Source: Rhipicephalus microplus | Lineage: Eukaryota > Arthropoda > Arachnida > Ixodida > Ixodidae | Assembly (NCBI RefSeq): GCF_043290135.1 | Contig: NC_134701.1 | Location: 7,594,001 to 7,658,000 of the forward strand | DNA length: 64,000 bases | Direction of reading: 5' to 3' | Part shown: in pieces, positions 62,933 to 64,000 of the stretch | Layout: each line of letters opens with the position of its first letter | Position numbering within the stretch: position 1 is the first letter of the stretch | The notes under the pieces: generated by a model | The model's database searches: none | Seen by the model: only the letters and a program-made list of their open reading frames with translations | What the model was told of the DNA's origin: nothing | Position numbers and translations under genes: made by a program

Positions 62933-63744
62933 GTGTATTGCTTTTTTTTCTTTGGGCCGATAGCTTTGAAGATATGTTCTGATGGTGGTGAGAGTGGAGC
63001 ACGACTGTCTCCGTGGCGCAATTGGCTAGCGCGATCGGCTGTTAACCGAAAGGTTTAAGGTACGAGCCCACCCGGTGGTGGTGTGGCGCTTTTTTTTCTT
63101 TGGGCTGATAGCTTTGAAGATATGTTCTGATGGTGGTGAGAGTGGAGCACGACTTTCTCCATTGCGCAATTGGCTATTCGATCGGCTGTTAACTGAAAAG
63201 TTTGAGGTTCGAGCCCTTCCGGGAGTGGTGTGTTGCTTTTTTTATTTTGGGCTGATAGCTTTGAAGATATGTAATGATGGTGGTGAGAGTGGAGCACGAC
63301 TGTCTCCGTGGCGCAATTGGCTAGCGCGATCGGCTGTTAACCGAAAAATTGGAGGTACGAGCCCACCCGGTGGTGGTGCGGCGCTTTTTTTTCTTTGGGC
63401 TGATAGCTTTGAAGATATGTTCTGATGGTGTTGAGAGTGGAGCAGGATTGTCTCCGTGGCGCAATTGGCTATGCGATCTGCTGTTAACTGAAAGGTTGGA
63501 GGTTGGAGCCCTCCCGGGAGTGGTGTGTTGCTTTATTTTCTTTGGGCTGATAGCTTTGAAGATATATTCTCATGGTGGTGAGAGTGGAGCAGGACTGTCT
63601 CCTTGGCGCAATTGGCTAGCGCGATCGGCTGTTAACCGAAAGGTTGGAGGTACGAGCCCACCCGGTGGTGGTGCGGCGCTTTTTTTTCTTTTGGCTGATA
63701 GCTTTGAAGAAATGTTCTGACGGTGGTGAGAGTGGAGCACGACT

Positions 63745-63817
63745 GTCTCCGTAGCGCAATTGGCTATGCGAAAGGCTGTTAACCGGAAGGTTGGAGGTTC
63801 GAGCCCTCCCAGGAGTG
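63745..63817 (+). pseudogene. Marker-family tRNA-Asn-like unit (last of 16)
   Basis: Carries AAAGG in the 5' anticodon stem and a private T-arm/acceptor form CCTCCCAGGAGT, shared with the unit at 59,911 through the 3,834-bp duplication. Confidence 0.75.
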
Positions 63818-64000
63818 GTGTGTTGCTTTTTTTGCTTTGGGCTGATAGCTTTGAAGAAATGTTCTGATGGTGGTGAGAGTGGAGCAGGACTGTCTCCGTG
63901 GCGCAATTGGCTAGCGCGATCGGCTGTTAACCGAAAGGTTGGAGGTACGAGCCCACCCGGTGGTGGTGCGGCGCTTTTTTTCTTTGGGCTGATAGCTCTG

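Larger units (their letters stand above)
1..64000 (+). repeat. tRNA-Asn-derived tandem array (satellite-like), about 430 monomers
   Basis: The whole window is a head-to-tail array of one 147-148 bp monomer. Landmarks that recur in nearly every unit are the A box TGGCGCAATTGG, the anticodon region GGCTGTTAAC, the T-loop core CGAGCC, a T run, GGGCTGATAGC, TTCTGATGG and GAGTGGAGCA. All units lie on the + strand. Units with a full D arm are about 148 bp; units with one base missing there (CTATTCG or CTATGCG in place of CTAGCGCG) are about 147 bp, which gives a mean near 147.5. The array runs off both ends. I found no unrelated insertion and no inverted monomer; the only inverted piece is 13 bp near 25.02 kb. 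The copy number is an estimate from window length divided by mean period, not a count. Whether the array is transcribed cannot be told from sequence. Confidence 0.97.
23110..64000 (+). repeat. Right domain of the array, with irregular higher-order repeats
   Basis: This part is defined by a marker monomer in which the 5' anticodon stem reads GCGAAAGGCTG instead of GCGATCGGCTG. The GCGA of the marker starts at 23401, 26637, 30314, 33699, 37535, 39303, 41072 (GAGAGG form), 43722, 45935, 48734, 50206, 54625, 57131, 59934, 61260 and 63768. Spacings are 3236, 3677, 3385, 3836, 1768, 1769, 2650, 2213, 2799, 1472, 4419, 2506, 2803, 1326 and 2508 bp. Each is close to a whole multiple of 147.5. The substitution removes pairs in the anticodon stem, so these units should not fold as a normal tRNA although their anticodon is still GTT. 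Confidence 0.85.
61332..64000 (+). repeat. 3,834-bp tandem duplication, copy 2 (cut by window end)
   Basis: Only about 2.67 kb of this copy lies in the window. Just before the junction, the unit with GAGCGCTCCCGGG (61,292) matches an older unit at 54,659, so the junction joins two different places of the higher-order pattern. Confidence 0.8.

Noticed and set aside
1..64000. CRISPR array
   Set aside because: The repeats are adjacent 147-148 bp units without unique spacers, and the sequence is a eukaryotic tRNA-like gene.
1..64000. Dispersed SINE insertions (tRNA-derived retroposons)
   Set aside because: A SINE would show a tRNA-unrelated tail, an A-rich or simple-repeat end and target-site duplications at scattered sites. 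Here the units are strictly head-to-tail in register. The monomer could have started from a SINE, but nothing in the window shows this.
1..64000. Bacterial or organellar tRNA cluster
   Set aside because: There is no encoded CCA, bacterial tRNA-Asn has a different D and anticodon arm, and the T run after each unit and the satellite organisation are eukaryotic features.
1..64000. Naming the source species
   Set aside because: The tRNA body points to an animal, but satellite spacers evolve fast and I do not recognise this one. A database search with the spacer would be decisive.

Overview
This window is one continuous satellite-like tandem array. From the first base to the last it consists of a monomer of about 147-148 bp, roughly 430 copies, all in the same (+) orientation. 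I see no protein-coding gene, no transposon insertion and no unique sequence. The first and last monomers are cut by the window edges, so the array continues on both sides.

Each monomer has two halves. The first, 72-74 bp, is recognisably a eukaryotic cytosolic tRNA-Asn(GTT) gene. It has an A box (TGGCGCAATTGG), a paired D arm, an anticodon arm with loop CTGTTAA, a variable region AGGTT and a T arm with a B box, and it encodes no CCA. The second half, about 74 bp, starts a few bases downstream with a T run of 5-10, the position and form of an RNA polymerase III terminator, followed by a conserved spacer (GGGCTGATAGC ... GAGTGGAGCACGACT). Each unit therefore looks like a small Pol III gene, but nearly all carry defects. 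The acceptor stem pairs poorly everywhere. About half of the monomers have TAC instead of TTC in the T loop plus a T-stem mismatch. Some families have lost one base of the D arm.

The organism is a eukaryote. The D and anticodon arms match metazoan tRNA-Asn far better than bacterial or plant tRNA-Asn, so an animal is likely; I cannot name the species.

Layout: a left domain (1 to about 23.1 kb) has blocks repeated at about 1.18, 2.2-2.4 and 8.7 kb, then a more mixed stretch at 12-23 kb. A right domain (about 23.1-64 kb) has irregular higher-order repeats. A marker monomer with an altered anticodon stem occurs there 16 times and nowhere to the left, at spacings of 1.3-4.4 kb that are all whole numbers of monomers. 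Recent duplications of 1,472, 3,387 and 3,834 bp share private mutations. Some monomer lineages have changed anticodons: GTC (Asp) in 14 copies, CTT (Lys) in 3, GTG (His) and GTA (Tyr) in one each. Five copies have a collapsed anticodon loop. The main interest is a tRNA-Asn gene turned into a higher-order satellite that keeps Pol III signals in each unit.
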